A stretch of 64,000 bases of DNA, taken from positions 41,541 through 105,540 of the forward strand of contig CACBNQ010000001.1 of assembly GCA_902540655.1 (NCBI GenBank). The letters are read 5' to 3'. Each line of letters opens with the position of its first letter. The stretch's first letter is position 1. The notes under the pieces were generated by a model, which worked only from the letters and a program-made list of their open reading frames with translations, was not told where the DNA came from and searched no databases. Position numbers and translations under genes: made by a program. Source of the stretch: an uncultured Alphaproteobacteria bacterium (GTDB lineage Bacteria; Pseudomonadota; Alphaproteobacteria; Rhodobacterales; Rhodobacteraceae). This document shows positions 44,845 to 53,064 of the stretch, in pieces.

Positions 44845-46181
44845 TCCTCGAACCCTTTACGCATTTCGTCTTCATCAAGATTTCTGCCAATAAATACAAG
44901 TTGATTTCTTCGCGGCATATCATCCCATGACCTATCAGGCTTTGCATCAAAAAGCATGTGCACTCCCTGAAAGACAAAACGACGGGAGTCACCAGAAATA
45001 CTTAAAAACCCTTTCATTCTAAAAATATCAATACCTTTTTCTCCTAATACTTTAGAAAGCCATTTGTTTAACTTCTCTTGATCCACATCACCATCTTTCT
45101 CTATAGCGATAGAACCAACCTCATCATCATGTTCATGCTGAGCAACCCAGGTTCTTTCAACAACAGCTGAAACAACTACATCTTCGTCCCTTGTGATTAT
45201 TTTTATATTAAATTCTTCTGCCGTATGTTGTGCGTAAAGGCCTATTTGCATTGGTTTGTCGATAATTATATCGAAAGATTTACTGCCACCTGATGCGAGG
45301 TTTAATTCCACATGTGTATTCATTGGTATAGTTTCATCAGGCAGTATACTTTTCCCGTCTTCAGCATAGTATCGAACACATTTTTCGGCGTTGTCTCTTA
45401 AATCAGAATCATCCGATCCCTGATCTGTCGTAATAACTAGGGACATTGAAGGGTCGGGGCCTTCGTCAAATTGTACTTTATAATTTCCGGGTTCAACTAA
45501 ATATACGCCTGTCCATTCAAATGGATACTCCGGCTCAAGAAACGTCGGACGACGTTCTAGTGCTTGATCCAAATTAAAGGCGCTTAAATTTAGAACCGTA
45601 TCAACGGGTACGTCCGCATTTTCGGCTCTGACAATTTTTGTCATTCTGTTCATTTCACGTATGCGCGTTTCAATTTCATCAAGGCCCTCACTACTTGCTA
45701 AGTCGGTTTTATTTAACACGACCACATCAGCAAAAGCGATTTGTTCGGTACTTTCATCACTACGACCCAATTGCTGGTCTATATGAAACGCATCAACTAA
45801 GGTGACTATGCCATCGAGCGCATACTCGGAACTGATATCCTCATCCATAAAAAATGTTTGCGCCACTGGTCCTGGATCTGCAAGTCCTGTTGTTTCTACC
45901 AAAACATAGTCGAACTTATCTCGGCGCTTCATTAAATTACTTAAAACTCGTATTAAGTCACCTCTAACGGTGCAGCAAATACATCCATTTGACATCTCAA
46001 AAATTTCTTCCTCGGCGTCTATCACCAAAGCCTGATCAATCCCGACTTCACCATACTCATTTTCAATAACTGCGATTCTTTTTCCATGTTCCTCACTTAA
46101 TATCCGATTCAGAAGTGTGGTCTTCCCTGATCCTAGAAACCCTGTTAGGATTGTTACGGGTACTTTTTGTGGTGTGTTCAT
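44832..46181 (-). CDS. COG0523 (CobW-like) GTPase, zinc metallochaperone type
   Basis: A 449-residue G3E GTPase: Walker A GFLGSGKT (14-21), the metal site CICC (67-70), NKTD (157-160) and a C-terminal CobW_C domain. Residues about 220-328, starting FEWTGV, are an insertion absent from ordinary CobW/YjiA proteins and resembling an insertion in the ZnuA encoded at 47099-48496. Operon position after zur suggests a role in delivering zinc to enzymes when zinc is scarce. Starts directly after the 102-aa gene stop. Confidence 0.9.
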   Translation of the reverse strand: MNTPQKVPVTILTGFLGSGKTTLLNRILSEEHGKRIAVIENEYGEVGIDQALVIDAEEEIFEMSNGCICCTVRGDLIRVLSNLMKRRDKFDYVLVETTGLADPGPVAQTFFMDEDISSEYALDGIVTLVDAFHIDQQLGRSDESTEQIAFADVVVLNKTDLASSEGLDEIETRIREMNRMTKIVRAENADVPVDTVLNLSAFNLDQALERRPTFLEPEYPFEWTGVYLVEPGNYKVQFDEGPDPSMSLVITTDQGSDDSDLRDNAEKCVRYYAEDGKSILPDETIPMNTHVELNLASGGSKSFDIIIDKPMQIGLYAQHTAEEFNIKIITRDEDVVVSAVVERTWVAQHEHDDEVGSIAIEKDGDVDQEKLNKWLSKVLGEKGIDIFRMKGFLSISGDSRRFVFQGVHMLFDAKPDRSWDDMPRRNQLVFIGRNLDEDEMRKGFEECLV

Positions 46182-46490
46182 TTATTTCTCCTTATCAAAT
46201 TGTTCAAACAAATCTGGTTTGACGGGGTATCCCCATCGAATTGCAATTTCAGTCAAGTCAGCAGCTTTGAATTCAGCCGCTGGTTTATGAATTTTGTGCT
46301 GTAATGGATCAGACCCAGCTTTTAATAAAGCCACTACAGTTTCAACTGGAGGACATCCCTCTTCTAAACATGTTAGTTCTGTTACTGTTATGGTTGCATT
46401 ATTTTGTATTGAAAGGTTCTCACCTAAAGCCTCTTTAATTTTCCGAACTTTTGTTAGGTCCGTTTTCGGTTTTGAACTCCCAATAAACAT
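46182..46490 (-). CDS. Small conserved protein of the Zur operon, 102 aa
   Basis: Unrecognised. Contains ELTCLEEGCPPVETVV with two Cys seven residues apart, possibly a metal or thiol site. Its ATG overlaps the zur stop by one base (TAATG) and its stop abuts the GTPase start, so the three genes are translated together. The position suggests a part in zinc homeostasis. Confidence 0.65.
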   Translation of the reverse strand: MFIGSSKPKTDLTKVRKIKEALGENLSIQNNATITVTELTCLEEGCPPVETVVALLKAGSDPLQHKIHKPAAEFKAADLTEIAIRWGYPVKPDLFEQFDKEK

Positions 46491-46990
46491 TATGCAACAC
46501 CTGCATCACTACACATTGAACAGACACCCGATATTTCAATCATTGCATTTTCAATATTGAAGTCTAGGCTTGAACTGGAAGCTTTTGGGATGTTTTCTTC
46601 GCCTCGTATTTCCGCTACGTTGTCACATTTTCGACAAATAACAAATGCAGGAATATGGGCGCAGCCAGCATAAGCACAGGCAATAAATGAATTCAACCCT
46701 TGAATCTTGTGAACAAGTCCATTTTCAATTAAAAAATCTAAGACCCTATAGGCAATGGGAGGCGACGAAGAAAACCCTTCTTTACTTAAAACATCAAGAA
46801 TCTCGTATGCTCCTAGCGGTTTATGACCTCGGATCAATATCTCAAACACTTTCTGTCTAAGGGGAGTGAGTTCTAAATTGTTTTGATGACAGTATTTTTC
46901 AATTGATGCCTTATATCGGTCGCTACAAATGCTATGATCATGTTTTTTAAATGATGACATACTGTGATTTGAGCTCATATTTTTTTTCAT
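46490..46990 (-). CDS. zur: Zinc uptake regulator Zur (Fur family)
   Basis: A 166-residue Fur-family repressor. Winged helix TPLRQKVFEILIRGHKPLGAYEILDVL, then a dimerisation domain with CRKCDNVAEI and a C-terminal CSMC, the structural zinc cysteines. Gene context (znuA divergent, COG0523 GTPase downstream) and the boxes at 47036-47066 identify it as Zur rather than Fur. It likely represses both its own operon and znuA when zinc is plentiful. Confidence 0.9.
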   Translation of the reverse strand: MKKNMSSNHSMSSFKKHDHSICSDRYKASIEKYCHQNNLELTPLRQKVFEILIRGHKPLGAYEILDVLSKEGFSSSPPIAYRVLDFLIENGLVHKIQGLNSFIACAYAGCAHIPAFVICRKCDNVAEIRGEENIPKASSSSLDFNIENAMIEISGVCSMCSDAGVA

Positions 46991-47035
46991 AGTTATTTAA
47001 CTATTGCCTTTTAAATTCTGCAGTACTATACGTAA

Positions 47036-47066
47036 TGTTATAACATAACAATGTTACGTAATAACA
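47036..47066. promoter_or_regulatory. Two tandem Zur boxes between zur and znuA
   Basis: Box 1 TGTTAT-AAC-ATAACA (47036-47050) is a perfect palindrome; box 2 TGTTAC-GTA-ATAACA (47052-47066) has one mismatch. They match the TGTTAT-N3-ATAACA type of Zur site and lie in the 108-bp divergent promoter region, so they can control both directions. The outer bases GTAATGTTA and TAACATTAC (47032-47070) form a larger palindrome. Confidence 0.85.
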
Positions 47067-47098
47067 TTACTATATTTAACTAATACATGGAGACCTTA

Positions 47099-48496
47099 AT
47101 GTCCAACAAATTTATTTTAACCGCTACTGCGTTTTTATTAGGCACAAGTATGGGAATCGCGGACGTACCAAAAGTCTCCGTTGATATCGCTCCTGTACAT
47201 TCTTTGGTATCAAAAGTAATGACTGGAGTCGGTAACCCCGATCTCATAATTCCCGCTGAAGCATCTCCACACGCTTACCAATTAAAACCATCTAACGCAG
47301 AGTCTTTAGAAAACGCAAATCTTGTTTTTTGGGTAGGAAAAGATTTGACCCCTTGGTTGGAGAAGGGCTTGTCTAGTCTTGCTTCAAATGCGTCGGTGAG
47401 CACACTTTTAGACGTAAACGGCATAGAGTTGCTTGATTTCCGAGAGGGCGCGCTTTTTGAGGCACATGATCATGGTGAGCATGACAATCATGATGACCAT
47501 GAGAAAGGTAGTCATAAGGCACATGGAGAACATGAAGGCCATTCCTTTGAGTGGGCCGGCGTATTTGAGCTTGCAAAAGGAACATACAATTGGTCATTCT
47601 CAAAGGTCGACGGCAGTTATGCTGATCCAGCTATGAAAATGGTTATCCTCAAAGCTTCTGATATTGAGGCTGTTGAGGAAAAGGCTGAAGCGCTTTTAGA
47701 GTCAAGTTCATTTGAAACAAAGAAACATAATGAACAGCTAGTTGCGCAAGAAAAGTCATTCTCCTTAAACTTTGACAGCAACAAAAATATGACTGTTTTT
47801 AAAATTAAGATAGAACAAAGTGGGAAGTATGCCTTTTTCACAGAACATATGCCTTTTGAGTTTGAAACGGATGAGCACTTCCTAAAAGATGCCTCAGGGA
47901 CTGATATAGAGCCGATTGCACAAGAACCAGATAGTGGTCATCATGATCACGCAAGCCACGATGGGCATCAAGGCCATGATCACGGCGCGCACGACCCACA
48001 TGCATGGTTATCACCAAATATTGCAAAAGTTTGGTTAAATGTCATAGCGGCAAAAATGTCTGAAGCAGATCCACAAAATGCAAAATTATATTTTTCAAAT
48101 GCAAAAACGGCCATAGAAAACTTGGATAATCTTATAGTCGAAGTTAAGACGATTTTAGATCCAATAAAAGACAAGAAATTCGTCGTTTTTCATGATGCTT
48201 ATCAGTATTTCGAAAATGATTTTGATATCAGTGCATCTGGTGCAATTTCGCTTGGCGATGCCTCAGACCCAAGTCCAGCTAGGTTGGAAGAGGTGAGAAA
48301 AAGAGTTGTCAATGAAGGTATTGAATGTGTTTTGGCAGAGCCTCAGTACAAAAAAGGGCTTGTAAAAGCTGTTATTGAAGAAACAAATTCAAATACGACA
48401 GTTATTGACCCATTAGGTGTCAAATTAAAGCCTGGACCTGAACTTTACGAACAACTGATTAGAAATTTGGCATCTAATCTCGCTGGATGCTTCTAA
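47099..48496 (+). CDS. znuA: Zinc ABC transporter substrate-binding protein ZnuA
   Basis: A 465-residue periplasmic protein, against about 310 in E. coli. Signal peptide (cut near GIADV), zinc His in ASPHAYQL, a His-rich loop (about 123-148), then an inserted domain (150-270, FEWAGVFELAKGTYNWSF), a second His-rich stretch ending HDPHAWLSP, and FHDAYQYF with AEPQ. The insertion resembles one in the COG0523 GTPase. ATG 47099 is preferred to 47087, as GGAG lies six bases upstream. No znuB or znuC follows in the window, so the permease genes are elsewhere. Controlled by Zur boxes upstream. Confidence 0.92.
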   Translation: MSNKFILTATAFLLGTSMGIADVPKVSVDIAPVHSLVSKVMTGVGNPDLIIPAEASPHAYQLKPSNAESLENANLVFWVGKDLTPWLEKGLSSLASNASVSTLLDVNGIELLDFREGALFEAHDHGEHDNHDDHEKGSHKAHGEHEGHSFEWAGVFELAKGTYNWSFSKVDGSYADPAMKMVILKASDIEAVEEKAEALLESSSFETKKHNEQLVAQEKSFSLNFDSNKNMTVFKIKIEQSGKYAFFTEHMPFEFETDEHFLKDASGTDIEPIAQEPDSGHHDHASHDGHQGHDHGAHDPHAWLSPNIAKVWLNVIAAKMSEADPQNAKLYFSNAKTAIENLDNLIVEVKTILDPIKDKKFVVFHDAYQYFENDFDISASGAISLGDASDPSPARLEEVRKRVVNEGIECVLAEPQYKKGLVKAVIEETNSNTTVIDPLGVKLKPGPELYEQLIRNLASNLAGCF

Positions 48497-48510
48497 CTTC
48501 ACTTAACTGA

Positions 48511-48546
48511 AGCGGCACCAATTATTGATTATTATATGGTGCCGCT
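48511..48546 (+). terminator. Hairpin after znuA
   Basis: Perfect 10-bp stem AGCGGCACCA/TGGTGCCGCT (48511-48520 and 48537-48546) with a 16-nt loop, 15 bp after the znuA stop. No strong T-run follows, so it may be a weak terminator or a transcript-stabilising hairpin. Confidence 0.55.
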
Positions 48547-48645
48547 GACCATTTGTTTCAAATGTCGTAATTGATACAAATAGTTAACAAGTTGCCTTTA
48601 AGTTTTTGACTTACGAGTACGCAATAATAGTACAAAATACTGGGA

Positions 48646-48828
48646 TTAATTTTCACGCTTAATAATAGCAATTCTTCTTGTAAGATCTCTGAGTACGGCG
48701 GTCTTAGCAAAGGGTTTCATTGATCTCCATTTTCTTGCCTCCTCGCGGGTTCGCCCACAGCCTTTGCACCAACCGTTTTTCCCAGAAAACTGGCATACAT
48801 CTATACAAGGGCTATTTTTACGTTTCAT
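48646..48828 (-). CDS. DUF1289 protein
   Basis: A 60-residue protein with SPCIDVC, then GWCKGCGRTREEARKW, the four-cysteine DUF1289 signature. Likely binds a metal or Fe-S cluster; function unknown. A second member lies at 52867-53064. Follows the TPP-enzyme gene on the same strand after 45 bp. Confidence 0.85.
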   Translation of the reverse strand: MKRKNSPCIDVCQFSGKNGWCKGCGRTREEARKWRSMKPFAKTAVLRDLTRRIAIIKREN

Positions 48829-48873
48829 TGTTTCTTATCTGTTACTACTGCGTCACTTTGTTTGATTTTGTTC

Positions 48874-50490
48874 TTAGTCTAGCCAATCATAATTCTCTTT
48901 TACAACAATAATTGTTGGACCGTTATTTAATAAAGCCTTTTTAAAAGATTCTACAAATAGTTCCTCATTGTCGGCATAAACTGAAGTGCAATGGCAGGCC
49001 TCAGCGAGCTTGACAAAGTCAGGATTAAGTCCCTCTACTCCTACTCGATCAATTTTCTTTACTCCCATATCATCTTGTATCTGTTTATAACCCCCATTCT
49101 CCCATATAATAATTGGAAGAGATAAGTTTTGTTCTTTTGCAGTAAGGAGCTCTGGCATCGAAAACATAAACCCTCCGTCCCCAACTAAAACGGCTACGGG
49201 TGACGTAGGCAGTGCCATTTTTGCTCCTATCGCGTTAGGCAAGGCGTTACCAAGAGCACAGAACCCAACCGGATGCAGCCACTTTCTTGCTTCAGGAACA
49301 TTAAAATCAAAAATACCCGTGTAAGACAACTGGCACGCATCGGTCGAAAATATGGTTTCTGAAGGGGCAATTTTCCGTAGTATTGTTAAAAGTTTCTTAT
49401 GTCTCTTCTCACTTATTGTTAGGTTTTCCTCTATCTGTCTTTTTATCTCAATAACCTCGTTCTTGACACTTTCTAGGTGTTCTAGAGAGACAGAATTATT
49501 GAGTGTAGCGTTGAGCTTATTAACTATTTCTTTGGCATCGCCCACAAGTCCCACAGTTGCCTTATAATTATCATTTATCTTTTTGTCATCTATATCTACT
49601 CTTACTATTTTTCCATTTATAGAGTATTTTCCAACATAGTTATCTGTTTCTGCCATTTCAGTGCCTATTGCTAGGATTAAATCAGCTTTTGATAGATATT
49701 CTCTAGCCTCAGCCCTAACCGTACCCCCAGAAATTACGAGTGGATTGCTATCATTAATCACACCTTTCCCTGCTACTGTGGTAATCACTACGGCTCCAAG
49801 ATTATCCACCAATTTGCTAACTTCCTCTCCAGCGTTACAGGACCCGCCCCCCAATATACATACAATTTTTTTGCTTTCATTTATTAGACTTATCGCTTTT
49901 TGTAAATCGTCTTCACTTGCCCTTGGACAAGGCGGGACCTGGAATGGTTCCCAATTGGTGTTAACTGGTTGCGCCTGAATATCAATTGGTATAGATATAT
50001 GAACAGGTCTAGGTCTTTTACTTCGAAAAATAGTAAAGGCCTGCTCAAATAAGATTGGTACATCATCAGGCGTTTTGACGGTTTCTGAAAAAGCTGTAAG
50101 AGGCTCTGTAACCTTTTTTTGCTCTGTTATTTCATGTAAAACACCCTGCCCCTTTCCTAGGCTTTCACTTTTAGGTTCTGCTGAAATCAAAAGCAGAGGT
50201 AGAGAGTCAGCATAGCACTGACCCAAAGCAGTGGATGCATTCGTTACGCCTGGGCCAGATATAACTAGTGCTACACCAACATCACCAGTAGCTCTTGCCC
50301 AACCTTCTGCCATAAATCCAGCCCCTTGCTCATTTCTAGCCTGAACATGCCGTATTTTACCTGGATCATCAGCTTTATCCGTTAAAGCGCGGCAAAAATC
50401 TAGAGTATGTACCCCGGGTATCCCAAAAATAGTTGTAACTCCGTACTTTGATAAAAGCTCTATAGTTGCTTCAGCGCAGCTCTTCGTCAT
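48874..50490 (-). CDS. Thiamine-pyrophosphate decarboxylase, acetolactate-synthase superfamily
   Basis: A 538-residue three-domain TPP enzyme. The activating Glu is in RNEQGAGFMAEGWARATG; the central FAD/Rossmann-like domain follows; the Mg-TPP motif is VGDGGFMFSMPELLTA, then ENGGY. The opening GVTTIFGIPGVHTLDF and LGKGQGVLHE are most like 5-guanidino-2-oxopentanoate decarboxylases of arginine catabolism. True acetolactate synthase is less likely, since no regulatory subunit is nearby. Substrate not certain. Confidence 0.8.
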   Translation of the reverse strand: MTKSCAEATIELLSKYGVTTIFGIPGVHTLDFCRALTDKADDPGKIRHVQARNEQGAGFMAEGWARATGDVGVALVISGPGVTNASTALGQCYADSLPLLLISAEPKSESLGKGQGVLHEITEQKKVTEPLTAFSETVKTPDDVPILFEQAFTIFRSKRPRPVHISIPIDIQAQPVNTNWEPFQVPPCPRASEDDLQKAISLINESKKIVCILGGGSCNAGEEVSKLVDNLGAVVITTVAGKGVINDSNPLVISGGTVRAEAREYLSKADLILAIGTEMAETDNYVGKYSINGKIVRVDIDDKKINDNYKATVGLVGDAKEIVNKLNATLNNSVSLEHLESVKNEVIEIKRQIEENLTISEKRHKKLLTILRKIAPSETIFSTDACQLSYTGIFDFNVPEARKWLHPVGFCALGNALPNAIGAKMALPTSPVAVLVGDGGFMFSMPELLTAKEQNLSLPIIIWENGGYKQIQDDMGVKKIDRVGVEGLNPDFVKLAEACHCTSVYADNEELFVESFKKALLNNGPTIIVVKENYDWLD

Positions 50491-50574
50491 AGATTATTTA
50501 GTTCCATGTTTGTATTAAAAACAGAGTAGATTATATCCTCGGAATAATAAAATCTAAAAACAAAAGGTACGTTT

Positions 50575-51300
50575 ATGTCGAATTTCGGTGTAATGCATCT
50601 TTTAAAGAGGTTTAATTTAATTATGGAAAAAAAATCCTGGGCATATATTTCATTTCTTCTCAGTGCAACTGGTATTCTAACTAATCTTTTTTTCGCCACA
50701 TTCGCTTTTGGCCAAATAAAAATTGTTGATGCTGACACAATTGTCTTTAACGAGGAAAAGATCCGCCTTTATGGAATAGATGCGCCAGAAACAAATCAAT
50801 ATTGTTATGTAAACAGAGAAGCTTGGCCATGCGGCAAACAAGCAACTAAATATTTAACAAATTTATTAAAAGACGTTCCTCTTTCCTCATTGAATTGCAA
50901 GATATCGTCCAAGGACCGTTATGGTAGATCGATAGGTGTATGCTATCTCGAAGATCAGAACATAAATAAAAATTTGGTAGAAAATGGCTGGGCTTTAGCG
51001 TACAGAGAATACTCTAAAGATTTTATTCACAATGAAAAATTAGCATCAAAAAAGAAAGTAGGCATTTGGCAAGGCGAATTTGTAGAACCTTGGAATTGGC
51101 GGAGAGGAGTGCGCATTTACGAAGCGAAAAAGATTGGTTGTAAAATTAAAGGTAATATTTCATCCCGTGGCGAAAAAATTTATCACCTTCCGAACTCTAA
51201 AAATTACCTAAAAACAAAAATCTCATCTTCAAAGGGAGAAAGATGGTTTTGTTCTGAAAAAGAAGCTCAAGAAAATGGGTGGAGAAAACCGAAAAATTAG
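50575..51300 (+). CDS. Exported thermonuclease (SNase) family protein
   Basis: Up to 241 residues. A hydrophobic export segment (about 22-43) precedes an SNase OB-fold: VDADTIVFNEEKIRLYGIDA, DRYGRSIGVCYL and LVENGWALAYREY hold the Asp, Arg and Glu positions. The last 50 residues (CKIKGN, then GERWFCSEKEAQENGWR) form a small cysteine-containing domain common at the end of such nucleases. Probably periplasmic or secreted, acting on DNA or RNA. Start could be M17 instead of M1. Divergent from the TPP-enzyme gene. Confidence 0.85.
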   Translation: MSNFGVMHLLKRFNLIMEKKSWAYISFLLSATGILTNLFFATFAFGQIKIVDADTIVFNEEKIRLYGIDAPETNQYCYVNREAWPCGKQATKYLTNLLKDVPLSSLNCKISSKDRYGRSIGVCYLEDQNINKNLVENGWALAYREYSKDFIHNEKLASKKKVGIWQGEFVEPWNWRRGVRIYEAKKIGCKIKGNISSRGEKIYHLPNSKNYLKTKISSSKGERWFCSEKEAQENGWRKPKN

Positions 51301-51404
51301 ACCAAAACCCACAATATGGTGAACTTTACTATCAGAAAAAGTAAAATTATCTAGGGTCATTGTTTAATTTTTATGGCTGTTTATAATAATAGTTGGAACA
51401 ATGA

Positions 51405-51788
51405 ATGAACGAAAAATTTAAAAAGCTAGATGCTTCATGTCACTGCGGCTCAATAAGACTGACCATCAATTTGAAGAAACCTCTTTCAGATATTGTAAGG
51501 TGTAATTGCTCAATATGTAGTAAAAGTAAGGGGTTCGGGATGCTTTGTACACCTCAGGAAAATATAACTCTGGTTGAAGGCTTTGAGTCTGTCACAGAAT
51601 ATGTGTTTAACACTGCGGAGGCTCCACATTTTTTTTGTATAATATGCGGCACGCATACCCACCACAAAAGTAGGAATAACCCTGGTAATATTTGTGTAAA
51701 TGTTGCTTGCATTGATGATTTCAATATCGCAGATTATAAGGGAGTTATAAAAAACTTTGATGGAATAAATCATCCTCGAGATTCATAG
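51405..51788 (+). CDS. GFA/CENP-V-type zinc protein
   Basis: A 127-residue GFA-family protein with zinc cysteines SCHCGSIRLTI, CNCSICSKSKG and CIICGTHTH. Distinct from the family member at 31927-32379. Reaction unknown. Twenty-one bases before the threonine aldolase gene, so possibly co-transcribed. Confidence 0.85.
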   Translation: MNEKFKKLDASCHCGSIRLTINLKKPLSDIVRCNCSICSKSKGFGMLCTPQENITLVEGFESVTEYVFNTAEAPHFFCIICGTHTHHKSRNNPGNICVNVACIDDFNIADYKGVIKNFDGINHPRDS

Positions 51789-51809
51789 AACAAATAAAGA
51801 GGTTTACAT

Positions 51810-52847
51810 TTGAACAAGCATAATGCGATCAGAAATCAAACATGGGAATGCGATCTCAGAAGTGATACGTTTACTTCTCCTGATGAAGGTATGAGAACCG
51901 CGATGGCGACTGCTGTGGTTGGTGACGACGTGTACGGTGAAGATCCAACCGTGAACTTATTAGAAAAGCGACTTGCATCACTTTTAGGAAAAGAAGAAGG
52001 CGTCTTTTTCCCTTCAGGAACTCAAAGCAATTTATCAGCTGTTATGGCTCATTGCGGTAGAGGCGAAGAAATCATTGTTGGAAAAAATTACCATGTATAC
52101 TGGGACGAAGCGTCCGGGGCGTCGGTGCTAGCTGGAATATCGTTATGGCCGGTTGAAACAGAAAACGACGGATCCATTTCACCATCAACGGTTGAAGGGG
52201 CTATAAAAGAAGACGATCCCCATCATGCATCTAGTCGATTACTGTGCCTAGAAAATACCGTTGGTGGGAAAGCAATATCATTAACAAAAATGCAGGATGT
52301 GTCTGAAACAGCAAGAAAAAACAACCTAAGCATTCATCTTGATGGCGCACGCTTTTTCAATGCGGTAACTGCATTGCGCTGCAAACCAGAGGAACTGGCA
52401 AATTGTGCAGACAGTGTGTCAATATGCTTGTCAAAAGGACTTGGGACACCGCTAGGTACTGTACTTGTTGGTTCATCAAAATTTATCCGAAAAGCAAGAA
52501 GAAATAGAAAAATTCTTGGCGGGTCAATGAGACAAGTTGGTGTTGTAGCCGCTGCAGGGCATTACGCTTTAGACAACAATATATCTAGGCTTGCTGAAGA
52601 TCATAAACGAGCCGAATATTTCGCTAATGAGCTTCGAGAAATGAATATAGGGAATGTAGATAGCGGAACAAACATGGTATTTTTTACGCCTACAGACGGG
52701 CAAACCGAAAAGCTTCGATCGCACTTAGAGAAATATAGCGTCAAGATTGGTGACCAAAACCCGTCAATACGAATGGTCTTACATCGTGATATTTCAGATG
52801 AAAGCCTTGAAAAGGCTATCACAGGCTTTAAGACCTTCTATCAATAA
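51810..52847 (+). CDS. ltaE: Low-specificity threonine aldolase
   Basis: A 345-residue PLP enzyme cleaving threonine/allo-threonine to glycine and acetaldehyde. Visible: DLRSDTFTSP, GDDVYGEDPTV, FFPSGTQSNLSA, HLDGARFFNA and the PLP lysine in CLSKGLGTPLGT. TTG start with AGAGG upstream. Beta-elimination activity on related beta-hydroxy amino acids is possible. Confidence 0.9.
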   Translation: MNKHNAIRNQTWECDLRSDTFTSPDEGMRTAMATAVVGDDVYGEDPTVNLLEKRLASLLGKEEGVFFPSGTQSNLSAVMAHCGRGEEIIVGKNYHVYWDEASGASVLAGISLWPVETENDGSISPSTVEGAIKEDDPHHASSRLLCLENTVGGKAISLTKMQDVSETARKNNLSIHLDGARFFNAVTALRCKPEELANCADSVSICLSKGLGTPLGTVLVGSSKFIRKARRNRKILGGSMRQVGVVAAAGHYALDNNISRLAEDHKRAEYFANELREMNIGNVDSGTNMVFFTPTDGQTEKLRSHLEKYSVKIGDQNPSIRMVLHRDISDESLEKAITGFKTFYQ

Positions 52848-52866
52848 AATACTCATCTTAAGTTTT

Positions 52867-53064
52867 ATGGTAAGAAGAGGACAGAGAAACAGAATTCGGT
52901 GGGAAAATATCGAAAGCCCCTGTGTTAAAATCTGCAAACTGGAGAATGGAGTTTGTATAGGATGCGGCAGAACTCAAGATGAGATCCGAGAATGGGTAAT
53001 CATGACCAACAGTCAAAGAGAAGAAATCATGGAAAGGTTAAAGGCAAATTCCTCAAATGAATAA
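52867..53064 (+). CDS. DUF1289 protein
   Basis: A 65-residue protein: ESPCVKICKLENGVCIGCGRT-type signature with DEIREW, as in the member at 48646. ATG 52867 is chosen because a longer frame from 52747 would overlap the aldolase by 100 bp. Its stop overlaps the TPR-sulfotransferase start by 8 bp. Confidence 0.8.
   Translation: MVRRGQRNRIRWENIESPCVKICKLENGVCIGCGRTQDEIREWVIMTNSQREEIMERLKANSSNE

Noticed and set aside
48874..50490. Biosynthetic acetolactate synthase (ilvB)
   Set aside because: No small regulatory subunit is adjacent and the N-terminal motifs fit keto-acid decarboxylases better.
52747..52866. Longer start for the second DUF1289 gene
   Set aside because: It would overlap the aldolase gene by 100 bp and add residues unrelated to the family.
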